From: Betaproteobacteria bacterium
Lineage (GTDB): Bacteria; Pseudomonadota; Gammaproteobacteria; Burkholderiales; Sulfuricellaceae
Length of the DNA stretch: 52,342 nucleotides
NCBI GenBank assembly: GCA_021373185.1
Contig: JAJFTF010000026.1
Coordinates: forward strand, 1 to 52,342
Direction of reading: 5' to 3'
How positions within the stretch are numbered: position 1 is the stretch's first letter; every line of letters starts with the position of its first letter. The notes below the pieces were generated by a model. That model had not been told where the DNA came from. It saw only the letters and a program-made list of their open reading frames with translations, and did not search any database. Both the position numbers and the translations under genes were made by a program. Shown here one piece after another: positions 18,715 through 28,284 of this stretch.

Positions 18715-19101
18715 ATGCGCAAGTTCCGCAATATATCGCTTTTGATTCTTCTCTTGCTTTCTGCCTTCGCAGTTGGCGCGCTCACCGCAATCGTTAATCA
18801 TTGGGATCAACCGTTAGTCAACATTCAAGTTGAAAATGCATCGGGCCAAGAGTTTCGTTCATTGGTTGTCAGCTACACTAGCTATGGATTTAAAGGACAA
18901 GTAGAGGCTGTTCCTCCAAAACCAGGCACATCAACCACGGTGCGCTTCTATCATCAAGGTGAGGGCGATTGCCGAGTCACTGTCACGCTAGCTGACGGCA
19001 AAGTCCTTCAAGGCATCGGCGGGTACATCGAGCCCGGCTACTCGATAGCTTTCAAGGTATCGGCTAGTGCCATTACTGGCGGGCTTAGTGACTTCAAGTA
19101 A
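18715..19101 (+). CDS. Cassette 2 protein, membrane-anchored, unknown function
   Basis: 128 aa. The N-terminus (MRKFRNISLLILLLLSAFAV) is a single transmembrane helix or uncleaved signal with positive residues on the cytoplasmic side. The remaining ~95 residues are predicted outside the cytoplasm and look beta-rich (VNIQVENASGQEF, STTVRFYHQGEGDCRVTVTL), with one Cys. No family is recognised. It starts only ten bases after the cassette boundary, so it has almost no leader of its own and probably depends on upstream transcription. Confidence 0.75.
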   Translation: MRKFRNISLLILLLLSAFAVGALTAIVNHWDQPLVNIQVENASGQEFRSLVVSYTSYGFKGQVEAVPPKPGTSTTVRFYHQGEGDCRVTVTLADGKVLQGIGGYIEPGYSIAFKVSASAITGGLSDFK

Positions 19102-19107
19102 AATGGG

Positions 19108-19170
19108 CTCTAACCTTACAGTCAAGCGGGACTGCGCAAAAGCGCGCAGCCCCTTACTTTTACGTTAGCC
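19108..19170 (+). mobile_element. attC site of cassette 2
   Basis: R'' CTCTAAC (19108-19114) and R' GTTAGCC (19164-19170). The folded arms are AAGCGGG-A-CTGCGC and GCGCAG-CCC-CTT with an unpaired A, closely resembling the attC of cassette 1. The crossover lies after G19164. R'' complements the GTTAGAG that opens this cassette. Confidence 0.9.
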
Positions 19171-19193
19171 ATCTATATCACGGAGACATCTTA

Positions 19194-19829
19194 GTGATTA
19201 TCGAATTTGCAAAGTCCGCAAGACGGCTTACCGAAACCGCTGGCGTTGCTGCTGTAGCGAGTCTATTAGGCGTCGGTGTAGTCATGTACGCCGAGTTTTT
19301 TGGTACGTATACGGTTGTCGTTGCATCGACACCTGCCGGTGCCACCATCCGCGTTGAAGAAAAGGAAGTCGGCCAAACGCCGCTAAGAGTGGAGCTAAAG
19401 AAGGGCACATATACCATCGAGGCAAAGAAGCCTGGATACATTGATACACAACACGCACTATACGTTTCACAAAATGAAGGCAACGTCGTAAATCTTCTCC
19501 TTCTGCCTGACACCAGCCAATCTTCCCGCAAAGGCAAGGAAGAGCTAGTTCAAGCACCGGCTATCGTTACGGAGTCACGAAGCCTAGACACTCTCAATGC
19601 CGAAATTCAAAAGGTGAAATCAATCATCCTCGCGAATCCAGAAGACGCGGCCTCGCTCCCAATCGTCCAGGAGAAGGTGCGCGTTCAAAGCGAAGAGATC
19701 AAAGCACTGAAAGATGACCTCAGAGACGTTAAAGAACTTGCCAAATGGTATTTGGGATCAATGATCGCAATTATTGTTGGCCTATTGGCTGTTATCGCGA
19801 CACTCTTTGTTTCTCAGCGTGGGAAATAG
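19194..19829 (+). CDS. Cassette 3 protein with PEGA domain, coiled coil and two membrane segments
   Basis: 211 aa, starting at GTG 19194 with GGAGA upstream; no in-frame ATG precedes it within the cassette. A hydrophobic segment at residues ~14-40 is followed by a PEGA domain (VVVASTPAGATIRVEEKEVG, then TPLRVELKKGTYTIEAKKPGY), normally an extracytoplasmic surface module. A charged helical coiled-coil region follows (VQSEEIKALKDDLRDVKELA), then a C-terminal transmembrane helix (SMIAIIVGLLAVIATLFVSQ). Two membrane anchors with the PEGA domain between them suggest an envelope protein. No named family fits the whole architecture. Confidence 0.78.
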   Translation: MIIEFAKSARRLTETAGVAAVASLLGVGVVMYAEFFGTYTVVVASTPAGATIRVEEKEVGQTPLRVELKKGTYTIEAKKPGYIDTQHALYVSQNEGNVVNLLLLPDTSQSSRKGKEELVQAPAIVTESRSLDTLNAEIQKVKSIILANPEDAASLPIVQEKVRVQSEEIKALKDDLRDVKELAKWYLGSMIAIIVGLLAVIATLFVSQRGK

Positions 19830-19831
19830 CT

Positions 19832-19897
19832 GGCTAACCTCTCATTCCACTGGCCTGCGCAAAAAGCCGTGCAGGTCGGTGAATTCAGACGTTAGGC
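19832..19897 (+). mobile_element. attC site of cassette 3
   Basis: R'' GGCTAAC (19832-19838) and R' GTTAGGC (19891-19897). The central arms are CCACTGG-CCTGCGC and GTGCAGG-TCGGTG around AAAAAGCC, related to the attC of cassette 4 rather than to the first two. The crossover lies after G19891. Confidence 0.88.
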
Positions 19898-19957
19898 TTG
19901 GTTGGCACGGGCCGGGCCATTCGATCCTTCTCTCCGTGCATAACCTAGGAGGCTAAA

Positions 19958-20272
19958 ATGTATTGCTTACGATTAACGACAATCAGGTTGGCATTATTGG
20001 CTGTGATACTTTTCCCACTAGCCGCTTCGGCGAAGCCAGATCCACAATGCATTCGTTCCTGCGGCAACCAGCTACGTTCATGCCAAGCAAGCTGCAATAG
20101 CGCTGTGAACAGATGTAAACGGGACTGCTCCCAAAATTGCACAATCGAAGGTATGACAAACCTTGTATGCCTTAATGCATGCTTGCTGAGTTGCGAAGCC
20201 GACTCTAGCTGCACCGAAGGGTGCTTATCTGAGAACAAATCCTGTACAGCTTCGTGTCCAGAGGTGAAGTGA
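19958..20272 (+). CDS. Cassette 4 protein: small secreted protein with 14 cysteines
   Basis: 104 aa with a cleavable signal peptide ending near LAASAKPDP. The mature ~79 residues contain 14 Cys, almost all spaced C-X3-C: CIRSC, CQASC, CKRDCSQNC, CLNACLLSC, CTEGC and CTASC, separated by 5-9 residues. Such twin CX3C patterns occur in helical hairpins held by disulfides (for example small Tim or CHCH-like proteins), so an oxidised periplasmic or secreted helical bundle is likely; metal binding is an alternative. A strong AGGAGG precedes the ATG. I do not recognise the family. Confidence 0.78.
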   Translation: MYCLRLTTIRLALLAVILFPLAASAKPDPQCIRSCGNQLRSCQASCNSAVNRCKRDCSQNCTIEGMTNLVCLNACLLSCEADSSCTEGCLSENKSCTASCPEVK

Positions 20273-20311
20273 GAAGCTTGCGGCATGTCTTTGTAGTCCC
20301 GTGACTGATTG

Positions 20312-20379
20312 GCCTAACACTGCAATGCACCGGATCTGCGCATAAAGCCGCGCAGTGCCGGTGCATTCAAACGTTGGGC
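20312..20379 (+). mobile_element. attC site of cassette 4, end of the array
   Basis: R'' GCCTAAC (20312-20318) and R' GTTGGGC (20373-20379). The arms AATGCACCGG-AT-CTGCGC and GCGCAG-TG-CCGGTGCATT fold almost perfectly around ATAAAGCC. The sequence after R' contains no GCCCAAC partner, so the array ends here. The crossover lies after G20373. Confidence 0.92.
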
Positions 20380-20652
20380 ATCACGCACCCGCGATCTGAC
20401 TACCATTAAAAAGCGCCGTGTTGCCACGCAACGCTTGGTGGGTTACGCAAAAAACGCTAACCCACCCTACATTTGGCTGACCTCATAGAACCGCCAAGTC
20501 TCCTATCGCAATTCTGTCCATTTCACCCCCTATTTCCTTTAAAACCATACAGATTCCTTGCCTTCTGCCGTTATCAAGATAATAACCTTGGCATTTAACA
20601 AGCAGTCCCGCTTCCCAATATTAGCCCCCGACGGGCTTGCACAAGGACAGGC
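20380..20652. other. Gap after the cassette array
   Basis: No gene is supported in this stretch. It holds one dispersed inverted repeat (20437-20466) and the AAGGA ribosome-binding site of the next gene. I see no sixth attC core. Confidence 0.5.
20437..20466. repeat. Inverted repeat GGTGGGTTA...TAACCCACC
   Basis: Nine-base perfect arms surround CGCAAAAAACGC, which is itself nearly palindromic. It is a common intergenic element type in proteobacteria (GGTGGGTTACGC), related by its GGGTT core to copies at 9060 and 24387. It lies just outside the last attC. Confidence 0.75.
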
Positions 20653-21786
20653 ATGGAGCAGAATCGCATCGGCATGTCGGATATCCATGTAGGCAAACCG
20701 CTGCCGTGGAATGCCTACAATGCGCGCGGCCAGCTTTTGCTGAAAAAAGGGTTTGTTGTCGAAAGTCTGTCGCAGGTGGCTGCACTTGTCGAGCAAGGTC
20801 TGTATGCCGACGCTTCCCTGTCCCACGAAGACGACATCCATTCTGCTCAGGCCCGCGAAACGCCCTCTGTTTTGCGCATGCTCAATCTGGCAGAGAAGCG
20901 GCTGGAACGTTTGTTGTTCGGGGTAAGTGTCGAACCCGATTTTCCCGCCAAGCTGATGGAGGTGGCCACTTCGGTGATTGCCGCCACCGAGCAGAATTCC
21001 GATATCGCGCTGGCCTGTATCCTGCTCAACCAGCAGACCGACGATTATCCGGTCAGGCACGGCCTCGACACCGCCGTGGTCGCCATCCTGGTGGCGCAAT
21101 CGATGAATCTCACCCACGACGAGATTGCGACGCTGACCGCCGCCGCGCTCACCATGAATGTCGGCATGCTGCGCCAGCAGGCCCAGTTGCAGCACAAGCT
21201 GGAAGCGCCTTCCGCAAAGGAAATCGAATCCATCCACCAGCATCAACTGGAAGGCGCAGGCATGCTGGAGGGGGCGGGCGTGCACGATGCCGGCTGGCTG
21301 GCCTATGTCCGATCACACCATGCAAGCGAATTCGGCGGCGATTATCCTGACGGTCATGCGGGCGAGGAGATTTCGTCCGGGACCAAAATTCTGGCGCTGG
21401 CCGACCGCTATTGCGCCAGCATTTCCGAGAGAAAGCACCACAAGTCGCATCTGCCCAGCACGGCGCTGCGCGAAATTTTTCTGGAGAAGGGAAAGGGCAT
21501 CGATCCCACGCTTGCGGCCTACTTCATCAAGGTGCTCGGCCTCTATCCGCCCGGCACTCTGGTGCGGCTGAACAACGGTGAAATCGGGGTGGTTTCCAAG
21601 AAGGGCGACGGGCCGCTCACGCCCATCGTTCACGCGCTGGTCGGGCCGCACGGTGTGGCCTTGTCGATTCCGGTCAGGAGAGATACCGCCGGTGAGCCGT
21701 TTGCGATCAAGGAGGCGTTGCACGTGGATCAGGCCGATATCCGCTTCAGCATGCATCAGGTTTGGGGAGAGGAAGCGAGCCTCTGA
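20653..21786 (+). CDS. HD-GYP-like protein with degenerate catalytic residues
   Basis: 377 aa. Residues ~1-60 resemble the N-terminal module of some HD-GYP proteins (VGKPLPWNAYNARGQLLLKKG). The HD-GYP fold spans ~115-265: RHGLDTAVVAILVAQSM, HQLEGAGML, VRSHHASEFGGDYPDG and ILALADRYCASISERK. Key residues are lost. The HD pair is Met168-Asn169 (TMNVGML instead of LHDIGK) and the GYP signature reads GGDYP. It is probably a non-hydrolysing c-di-GMP binder or scaffold rather than a phosphodiesterase. A C-terminal PilZ-like or small beta domain (TLVRLNNGEIGVVSK) follows. It is a single gene next to the cassettes. Confidence 0.82.
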   Translation: MEQNRIGMSDIHVGKPLPWNAYNARGQLLLKKGFVVESLSQVAALVEQGLYADASLSHEDDIHSAQARETPSVLRMLNLAEKRLERLLFGVSVEPDFPAKLMEVATSVIAATEQNSDIALACILLNQQTDDYPVRHGLDTAVVAILVAQSMNLTHDEIATLTAAALTMNVGMLRQQAQLQHKLEAPSAKEIESIHQHQLEGAGMLEGAGVHDAGWLAYVRSHHASEFGGDYPDGHAGEEISSGTKILALADRYCASISERKHHKSHLPSTALREIFLEKGKGIDPTLAAYFIKVLGLYPPGTLVRLNNGEIGVVSKKGDGPLTPIVHALVGPHGVALSIPVRRDTAGEPFAIKEALHVDQADIRFSMHQVWGEEASL

Positions 21787-21801
21787 TTCAATTCCAGGTA
21801 A

Positions 21802-21854
21802 TGTAGGGTGCGTCCCACGCACCACAACCATTGGTGCGTGGGACGCACCCTACA
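21802..21854. terminator. Long inverted repeat between converging genes
   Basis: Perfect arms of about 23 bases (TGTAGGGTGCGTCCCACGCA and three more) surround a 7-base loop. It lies between the converging HD-GYP-like gene and ftsK and probably stops transcription from both sides. The TGTAGGGTGCG type also belongs to the dispersed repeat families of this genome. Confidence 0.75.
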
Positions 21855-21872
21855 AACAAAACCGGAAGCGCC

Positions 21873-24194
21873 TTACTCCGGCCCCTTCACCAGCACTTCG
21901 CGGTTGCCGTTGCTCTGCATCCGCGAAACCAGCCCTGCGTTTTCCATCTGCTCGATCAGCCGGGCGGCACGGTTGTAGCCGATCCTGAGCTGGCGCTGCA
22001 CCAGCGAGATCGAGGCGCGGCGCGATTTGAGCACGAGCGCCACGGCCTGGTCGTACATCGGGTCGGCTTCTGCGTCACTGCCGCCAGGTTCGCCACCTTC
22101 GCCTTCGCCAGCAGCTTCCGGCGCATCGAGGATGCCTTCGATGTAATCCGGCGATCCCAGTGCTTTCAGGTATTCCACTACTTTGTGAACTTCATGGTCG
22201 GCGACGTAAGCGCCGTGCACGCGCTGCGGGTAGCCGGTGCCGGGCGGCAGGTAGAGCATGTCGCCCTGGCCGAGCAGGGCTTCGGCGCCCATCTGGTCGA
22301 GGATGGTGCGCGAGTCGATCTTGCTGGAAACCTGGAAGGCGACGCGGGTGGGGATGTTGGCTTTAATCAGGCCGGTGATGACGTCCACCGACGGTCGCTG
22401 CGTAGCGAGCACCAGATGAATGCCGGAGGCGCGCGCTTTCTGCGCCAGCCGTGCAATCAGTTCCTCGACCTTCTTGCCGACCACCATCATCATGTCGGCC
22501 AGTTCGTCGATCAGCACCACGATGAAGGGCAATTCGGTCAGCGGCTCGGGCGCGTCCGGGGTGAGGCTGAAAGGGTTGAATTCCTTCTCGCCGGATTTCT
22601 CCCCATCGCGGATTTTCTGGTTGTAGCCGGCCAGGTTGCGCACGCCCAACGCCGACATCAGGCGGTAACGGCGATCCATCTCGGCCACGCACCAGTTGAG
22701 CGCGTTGGCGGCGTGTCTCATGTCGGTCACCACCGGCGCGAGCAGGTGGGGAATGCCTTCGTAAACCGACAGTTCGAGCATTTTCGGATCGACCAGGATC
22801 AGCCGCACCTTGGAAGGATCGGCTTTGTAGACCAGGCTCAGGATCATGGCGTTGATCGCGACCGATTTGCCCGAACCGGTAGTGCCGGCCACCAGCACAT
22901 GCGGCATTTTCGCCAGATCGGCCACCACCGCCTTGCCGGCGATGTCCTTGCCCATCGCGATGGTGAGCGGCGAGGTCATGTCAGCATAGACTTTGGAACC
23001 GAGTATCTCGCGCAGGCGCACCACTTGTCGCTTGGGGTTGGGAATTTCCAGGCCCATGCAGTTCTTGCCGGGTATGGTTTCCACCAGACGGATGCTGACG
23101 ACCGACAGGGCGCGCGCCAGATCTCTGACCAGATTGGTGATCTGGCTGCCCTTCACGCCCACCGCCGGCTCGATTTCGTAGCGCGTAATTACCGGGCCGG
23201 GATAGGCGGCGATGACTTTCACCTCGACGCCGAAGTCGGCCAACTTGCGCTCGATCAGGCGTGAGGTGAACTCCAGCGTGTCGTCGGCGATCTGCTCCAT
23301 GTCAGCGTCCGCCTCGTCCAGCAGGTTGAGGGGCGGCAGCGGCGAATCCGGCAGGTTGTCAAACAGGGGCGCCTGCACTTCGCGCTCGGTGACGGGTATT
23401 TGCGGAATGTCCACCACCGGCTGCTCGATATGGATCGGCTTGTGAACCTCGAAGCGTTTTTTCTCCTCTGCCACGACTTCTTCACGCTGATTCTGCGCGA
23501 CCGAACCGGCGCGCCGATCCTGCCAGGCATCCCAAGCCTTGATGATCCACAGGGTACTGCCTTCGATTGCTGCACCAAGGCCTTCCATGAATTTCAGCCA
23601 GGACATTCCGGTAAACAGGCTGAAGCCCGCCGCCATGGCCAACAGCAGCAAGACCGTGGCGCCGGTAAAGCCCAGCCCTCTGGACATGGCGTCGCTGACC
23701 ACCGACCCGATCATGCCGCCCGGCGCAAGCGGCAGTGTCGCCTTGAGGCTGTGCAGGCGCAATGCTTCCAGCCCGCTGTTGGCGAAGATCAGCAAAATGA
23801 AACCGGTGGTTGCGACGAACAGGGAGCGCCGGTCGGACAGCGCCGCGCTTTCGATGCGGCGGTAACCCCACCACACCAGGTAAAGCGCAAAGGCCACCCA
23901 CCAGTAGGCGGAAAAACCGAAGATATAGAGCAGCATGTCGGCCAGCCATGCGCCGATCTCACCGCCGGAATTGTGGACGGTCAGCCGGCTGCCGCTGTGA
24001 GACCAACTGGGGTCGGCCTGATCGTAGCTGAACAGCACCATGGCGAGGTATACCGCCAAGCCGACCAGCGCAAGCCACTTGACCTCGCGGAACAAGAGCG
24101 CCATTTTCGGCGAGACCGGCTCTGGAGCCGTCTTGCGTCCGGCATCCCGGAGGGAATGGTTCTGCAGCTTCGAGGTTTTATTCAGAAAGGCCAT
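21873..24194 (-). CDS. ftsK: DNA translocase FtsK
   Basis: 773 aa septal DNA pump that moves chromosome dimers and activates XerCD at dif. The N-terminal ~210 residues hold four to five membrane helices, then a shortish linker (about 215-300). The motor domain has Walker A GTTGSGKS at 437-444 and Walker [10 protein letters not shown]. The C-terminal gamma winged helix (about 705-770; [20 protein letters not shown]) reads KOPS. The linker is far shorter than in E. coli but usual for betaproteobacteria. It is transcribed divergently from trxB across a 376-bp gap. Confidence 0.96.
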   Translation of the reverse strand: MAFLNKTSKLQNHSLRDAGRKTAPEPVSPKMALLFREVKWLALVGLAVYLAMVLFSYDQADPSWSHSGSRLTVHNSGGEIGAWLADMLLYIFGFSAYWWVAFALYLVWWGYRRIESAALSDRRSLFVATTGFILLIFANSGLEALRLHSLKATLPLAPGGMIGSVVSDAMSRGLGFTGATVLLLLAMAAGFSLFTGMSWLKFMEGLGAAIEGSTLWIIKAWDAWQDRRAGSVAQNQREEVVAEEKKRFEVHKPIHIEQPVVDIPQIPVTEREVQAPLFDNLPDSPLPPLNLLDEADADMEQIADDTLEFTSRLIERKLADFGVEVKVIAAYPGPVITRYEIEPAVGVKGSQITNLVRDLARALSVVSIRLVETIPGKNCMGLEIPNPKRQVVRLREILGSKVYADMTSPLTIAMGKDIAGKAVVADLAKMPHVLVAGTTGSGKSVAINAMILSLVYKADPSKVRLILVDPKMLELSVYEGIPHLLAPVVTDMRHAANALNWCVAEMDRRYRLMSALGVRNLAGYNQKIRDGEKSGEKEFNPFSLTPDAPEPLTELPFIVVLIDELADMMMVVGKKVEELIARLAQKARASGIHLVLATQRPSVDVITGLIKANIPTRVAFQVSSKIDSRTILDQMGAEALLGQGDMLYLPPGTGYPQRVHGAYVADHEVHKVVEYLKALGSPDYIEGILDAPEAAGEGEGGEPGGSDAEADPMYDQAVALVLKSRRASISLVQRQLRIGYNRAARLIEQMENAGLVSRMQSNGNREVLVKGPE

Positions 24195-24386
24195 CTACAG
24201 TATGAATTCGGTTCATTTATCAGTTTGGAATCACTTTAGGAATCGAGGTCGCCGCCGGATACCTGCCGGAGATTATACCGTCTTCATTTCAATCTGTATG
24301 CCTGCTGCGGTTGGTGCGGCTTGGCCGGGCTGAAATAGGCGCCTCTAGGCGACAAACTCAAACTTCAAGAGCAGGTTTTGTCGTTC

Positions 24387-24427
24387 AGGTTTGTTGGGTT
24401 TCGCGATAAGGCTGCTCAACCCAACCT
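24387..24427. repeat. Inverted repeat AGGTT-GTTGGGTT...AACCCAACCT
   Basis: Near-perfect arms differing by one inserted T enclose a loop of about 17 bases. The core is shared with the hairpin at 9060-9100. It is intergenic, between the divergent ftsK and trxB genes. Confidence 0.7.
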
Positions 24428-24498
24428 ACATGCTGCATTTCACATCAATTTGAATCGCCCCCCCTGTCAGCGGCTTATAATTTAACGCTATACGATCA

Positions 24499-26117
<1,619 letters not shown>

Positions 26118-26190
26118 CCGTGCGCCTAGTCCCACAGCCGCGCAAATGCTATACTTGCGCGCGCCATTTGATTAAAAACATTCACTTACA

Positions 26191-27915
26191 ATGACCCCTT
26201 CACCTCAATTTTCGCAGCGTGGCCTGATGCTTCTGCTGGCGGCTCTTTTCCTGATCTGGTTCGGCACCCTCGACTACCGCCATCTGGTCAAGCCGGACGA
26301 GGGCCGCTACGCTGAAATTCCGCGCGAGATGGTCGCCAGCGGCAACTGGCTCACCCCCCGCCTGAATGACCTGAAATATTTCGAGAAGCCGGCGCTGCAA
26401 TACTGGGCGACTGCCGCCGCTTATGACCTGTTCGGCGAGCATCACTGGACTTCGCGGTTGTGGACCGCACTGACCGGTTTCCTCGGCATCGCCATCACCT
26501 ACGTAGCCGGTCGCCGCCTGTGGGGCGCCACTGCCGGGCTGTATGCCGCAGCAGTGCTGGCCAGCAGCCTGCTGTATGTCCTGATCGGCCACATCAATAC
26601 CCTGGACATGGGCGTCACTTTTTTCATGGGGCTGAGCATGGCTGGATTCCTGCTGGCCCAGCGCCCCGGCGCGAATGCCGACGAGAACAAATGGTGGATG
26701 CACGTGGTCTGGGCCGGTCTGGCCTTCTCCGTATTGAGCAAAGGACTGATCGGCCTGGTGCTGCCCGGCGCGGTGCTGGTGCTTTACACCCTGATCCAGC
26801 GCGACTGGGCGCTGTGGAAGCGTCTGCACATGGTCAGCGGACTGGCGCTGTTCCTGCTGATCAGTGCGCCCTGGTTCATCGCGGTTTCAATCGCCAACCC
26901 GGAATTTTTTCATTTCTTTTTCATCCACGAACATTTCGAGCGCTTCCTCACCAAGGTGCATCACCGCTATCAGCCATGGTGGGCTTTCATCCCGATCCTG
27001 CTGCTTGGCATCCTGCCCTGGATCACGGTCATGTTCGATGCCTTGGCGCGAGCCTGGAATGGCGATTCGCCCAAACCGAACCCTCTCCCCAGCCCTCTCC
27101 CGCCTGCGGGAGAGGGGGAAGCAGTGTCGCTACGCGACATTCACTCCAAGGCATTCAGGCCGCAGCGCTTCCTGCTGATCTGGAGTGTTTTCATCTTCCT
27201 GTTCTTCTCCATATCCAGTTCCAAGCTGCCTTCCTATATCCTGCCGATTTTTCCGGCTTTGGCGCTGTTGATCGGCGTGCGACTGACAAAGATATCGGTG
27301 CCCGCCCTATTCTGGATGATGATGCCAATCGCCGTGCTGGCGGGCATTGCCTTTCTGTTATCGCCTTTTGTCGTCACCTTCGCCAGCGAGGAAGTGCCGG
27401 TCGAGCTTTATCGCGAATACGCCGTTTGGCTCACCGCTGCTGCGGCAATCTGGCTGATTGGCTCGATGGTCGGTCTTTATCTGTTGCGCCGCGAACGGGT
27501 CACCGCCGGCATCATCGCTTTTGCCTTAAGCGGCCTCATCCTTGCCCAAGTCGCGCTCAGCGGCCATGAGAGTCTGTCTCCGTCCAACTCCGCCTGGCGC
27601 ATCGCACAGCAAATTCAGCCCTACCTCAAGCCGGGTGCGCCCTTTTACAGCGTCGGCATGTACGAACAGACCTTGCCCTTTTACATCAAGCGCACCGTCA
27701 CTCTGGTCGCATTTCAGGATGAGATGGAGTTTGGCCTGCAGCAGGAGCCGGGGAAATGGCTGCCGACCTTCGACGATTTCGAACGCGAATGGCGCAAGCC
27801 GGGCTATGCCTTGGCGATCATCGAACCGCCAACTTATCAACGATTCAAAACCAGCGGGCTGCCCATGCAAATCATCGCCCAGGACACGCGCCGCGTAGTG
27901 GTAATCAAGCCATGA
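26191..27915 (+). CDS. arnT: ArnT-like lipid A aminoarabinose transferase
   Basis: 574 aa integral membrane glycosyltransferase of the PMT/ArnT class, with about 12 hydrophobic helices. It transfers 4-amino-4-deoxy-L-arabinose from undecaprenyl phosphate to lipid A at the periplasmic face. The first loop has KPDEGRYAEIPREMVASG with the catalytic acidic pair region, and FEKPALQYW follows. Around residues 292-310 the protein carries PNPLPSPLPPAGEGE, the translation of an inserted repeat (27079-27120). It is the first gene of the arn run and overlaps the next gene by ATGA. Other PMT-family sugar transferases are possible, but the arn context is strong. Confidence 0.88.
   Translation: MTPSPQFSQRGLMLLLAALFLIWFGTLDYRHLVKPDEGRYAEIPREMVASGNWLTPRLNDLKYFEKPALQYWATAAAYDLFGEHHWTSRLWTALTGFLGIAITYVAGRRLWGATAGLYAAAVLASSLLYVLIGHINTLDMGVTFFMGLSMAGFLLAQRPGANADENKWWMHVVWAGLAFSVLSKGLIGLVLPGAVLVLYTLIQRDWALWKRLHMVSGLALFLLISAPWFIAVSIANPEFFHFFFIHEHFERFLTKVHHRYQPWWAFIPILLLGILPWITVMFDALARAWNGDSPKPNPLPSPLPPAGEGEAVSLRDIHSKAFRPQRFLLIWSVFIFLFFSISSSKLPSYILPIFPALALLIGVRLTKISVPALFWMMMPIAVLAGIAFLLSPFVVTFASEEVPVELYREYAVWLTAAAAIWLIGSMVGLYLLRRERVTAGIIAFALSGLILAQVALSGHESLSPSNSAWRIAQQIQPYLKPGAPFYSVGMYEQTLPFYIKRTVTLVAFQDEMEFGLQQEPGKWLPTFDDFEREWRKPGYALAIIEPPTYQRFKTSGLPMQIIAQDTRRVVVIKP
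27079..27120. repeat. REP-like palindrome inside arnT
   Basis: CCCTCTCCCGC-CT-GCGGGAGAGGG (27093-27116) is a perfect palindrome preceded by a second CCCTCTCCC word. This is a widespread extragenic palindrome type, but here it is inside the reading frame and encodes PNPLPSPLPPAGEGE in a loop between membrane helices without breaking the frame. Confidence 0.82.
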
Positions 27916-28283
27916 ACCTGCTCAGTTTCTCTCTCATCCTGACCGGCGTGCTGCTCAACGCCGCCGCACAACTCCTGCTCAAGGCCGGGACCAATGCGGT
28001 CGGCCATTTCACTTTCAGCCGCGACAACCTCCTGCCGGTGGGTTGGCAACTCGCCACCGAACCGCACATCATGGGCGGGCTGGCCTTCTATGTGATCAGC
28101 GTAGGGGTGTGGATCATGGCGCTGTCGCGAGTCGAGGTCAGTATTGCCTATCCGATGCTGTCGATCGGCTACGTGGTTAATGCGTTTGCCGCCTGGTGGC
28201 TGTTCGGCGAAGCGGTTTCGCTCACGCGTCTGGCCGGTATCGGCATTATCATTATCGGCGTTTACGTCGTTGCCAGGAGTTGA
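27912..28283 (+). CDS. Small four-helix transporter subunit, ArnE/ArnF-like
   Basis: 123 aa from the ATG at 27912, which overlaps the arnT stop. Four transmembrane helices (MNLLSFSLILTGVLLNAAAQ, IMGGLAFYVISVGVWIMALS, VSIAYPMLSIGYVVNAFAAW, LAGIGIIIIGVYVVA) match the small multidrug-resistance/EamA type. In enterobacteria ArnE and ArnF form a heterodimer flipping undecaprenyl-phosphate-L-Ara4N. Only one such gene is seen, so a homodimer is likely. The open frame continues upstream inside arnT but that part is not real. Confidence 0.85.
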   Translation: MNLLSFSLILTGVLLNAAAQLLLKAGTNAVGHFTFSRDNLLPVGWQLATEPHIMGGLAFYVISVGVWIMALSRVEVSIAYPMLSIGYVVNAFAAWWLFGEAVSLTRLAGIGIIIIGVYVVARS

Positions 28284-28284
28284 T

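Larger units (their letters stand above)
18274..20373 (+). mobile_element. Integron gene-cassette array without integrase (CALIN), four cassettes
   Basis: Four cassettes lie head to tail: 18274-18705, 18706-19164, 19165-19891 and 19892-20373. Each holds one plus-strand gene and ends in an attC site. In every case the R'' core of the attC is the complement of the first bases of its own cassette: GCCTAAC with GTTAGGC, CTCTAAC with GTTAGAG, GGCTAAC with GTTAGCC, and GCCTAAC with GTTAGGC. That rule follows from the circular cassette intermediate and is unlikely by chance. No intI-like gene is visible anywhere in the window. The island is flanked by tex and an HD-GYP-like gene and is more AT-rich than both. 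Confidence 0.92.

Noticed and set aside
18643..20379. The regularly spaced similar sequences as a CRISPR array
   Set aside because: Spacing is 400-700 bases with genes between, the repeats are palindromic and only partly alike, and they satisfy the attC rule. No cas genes are present.
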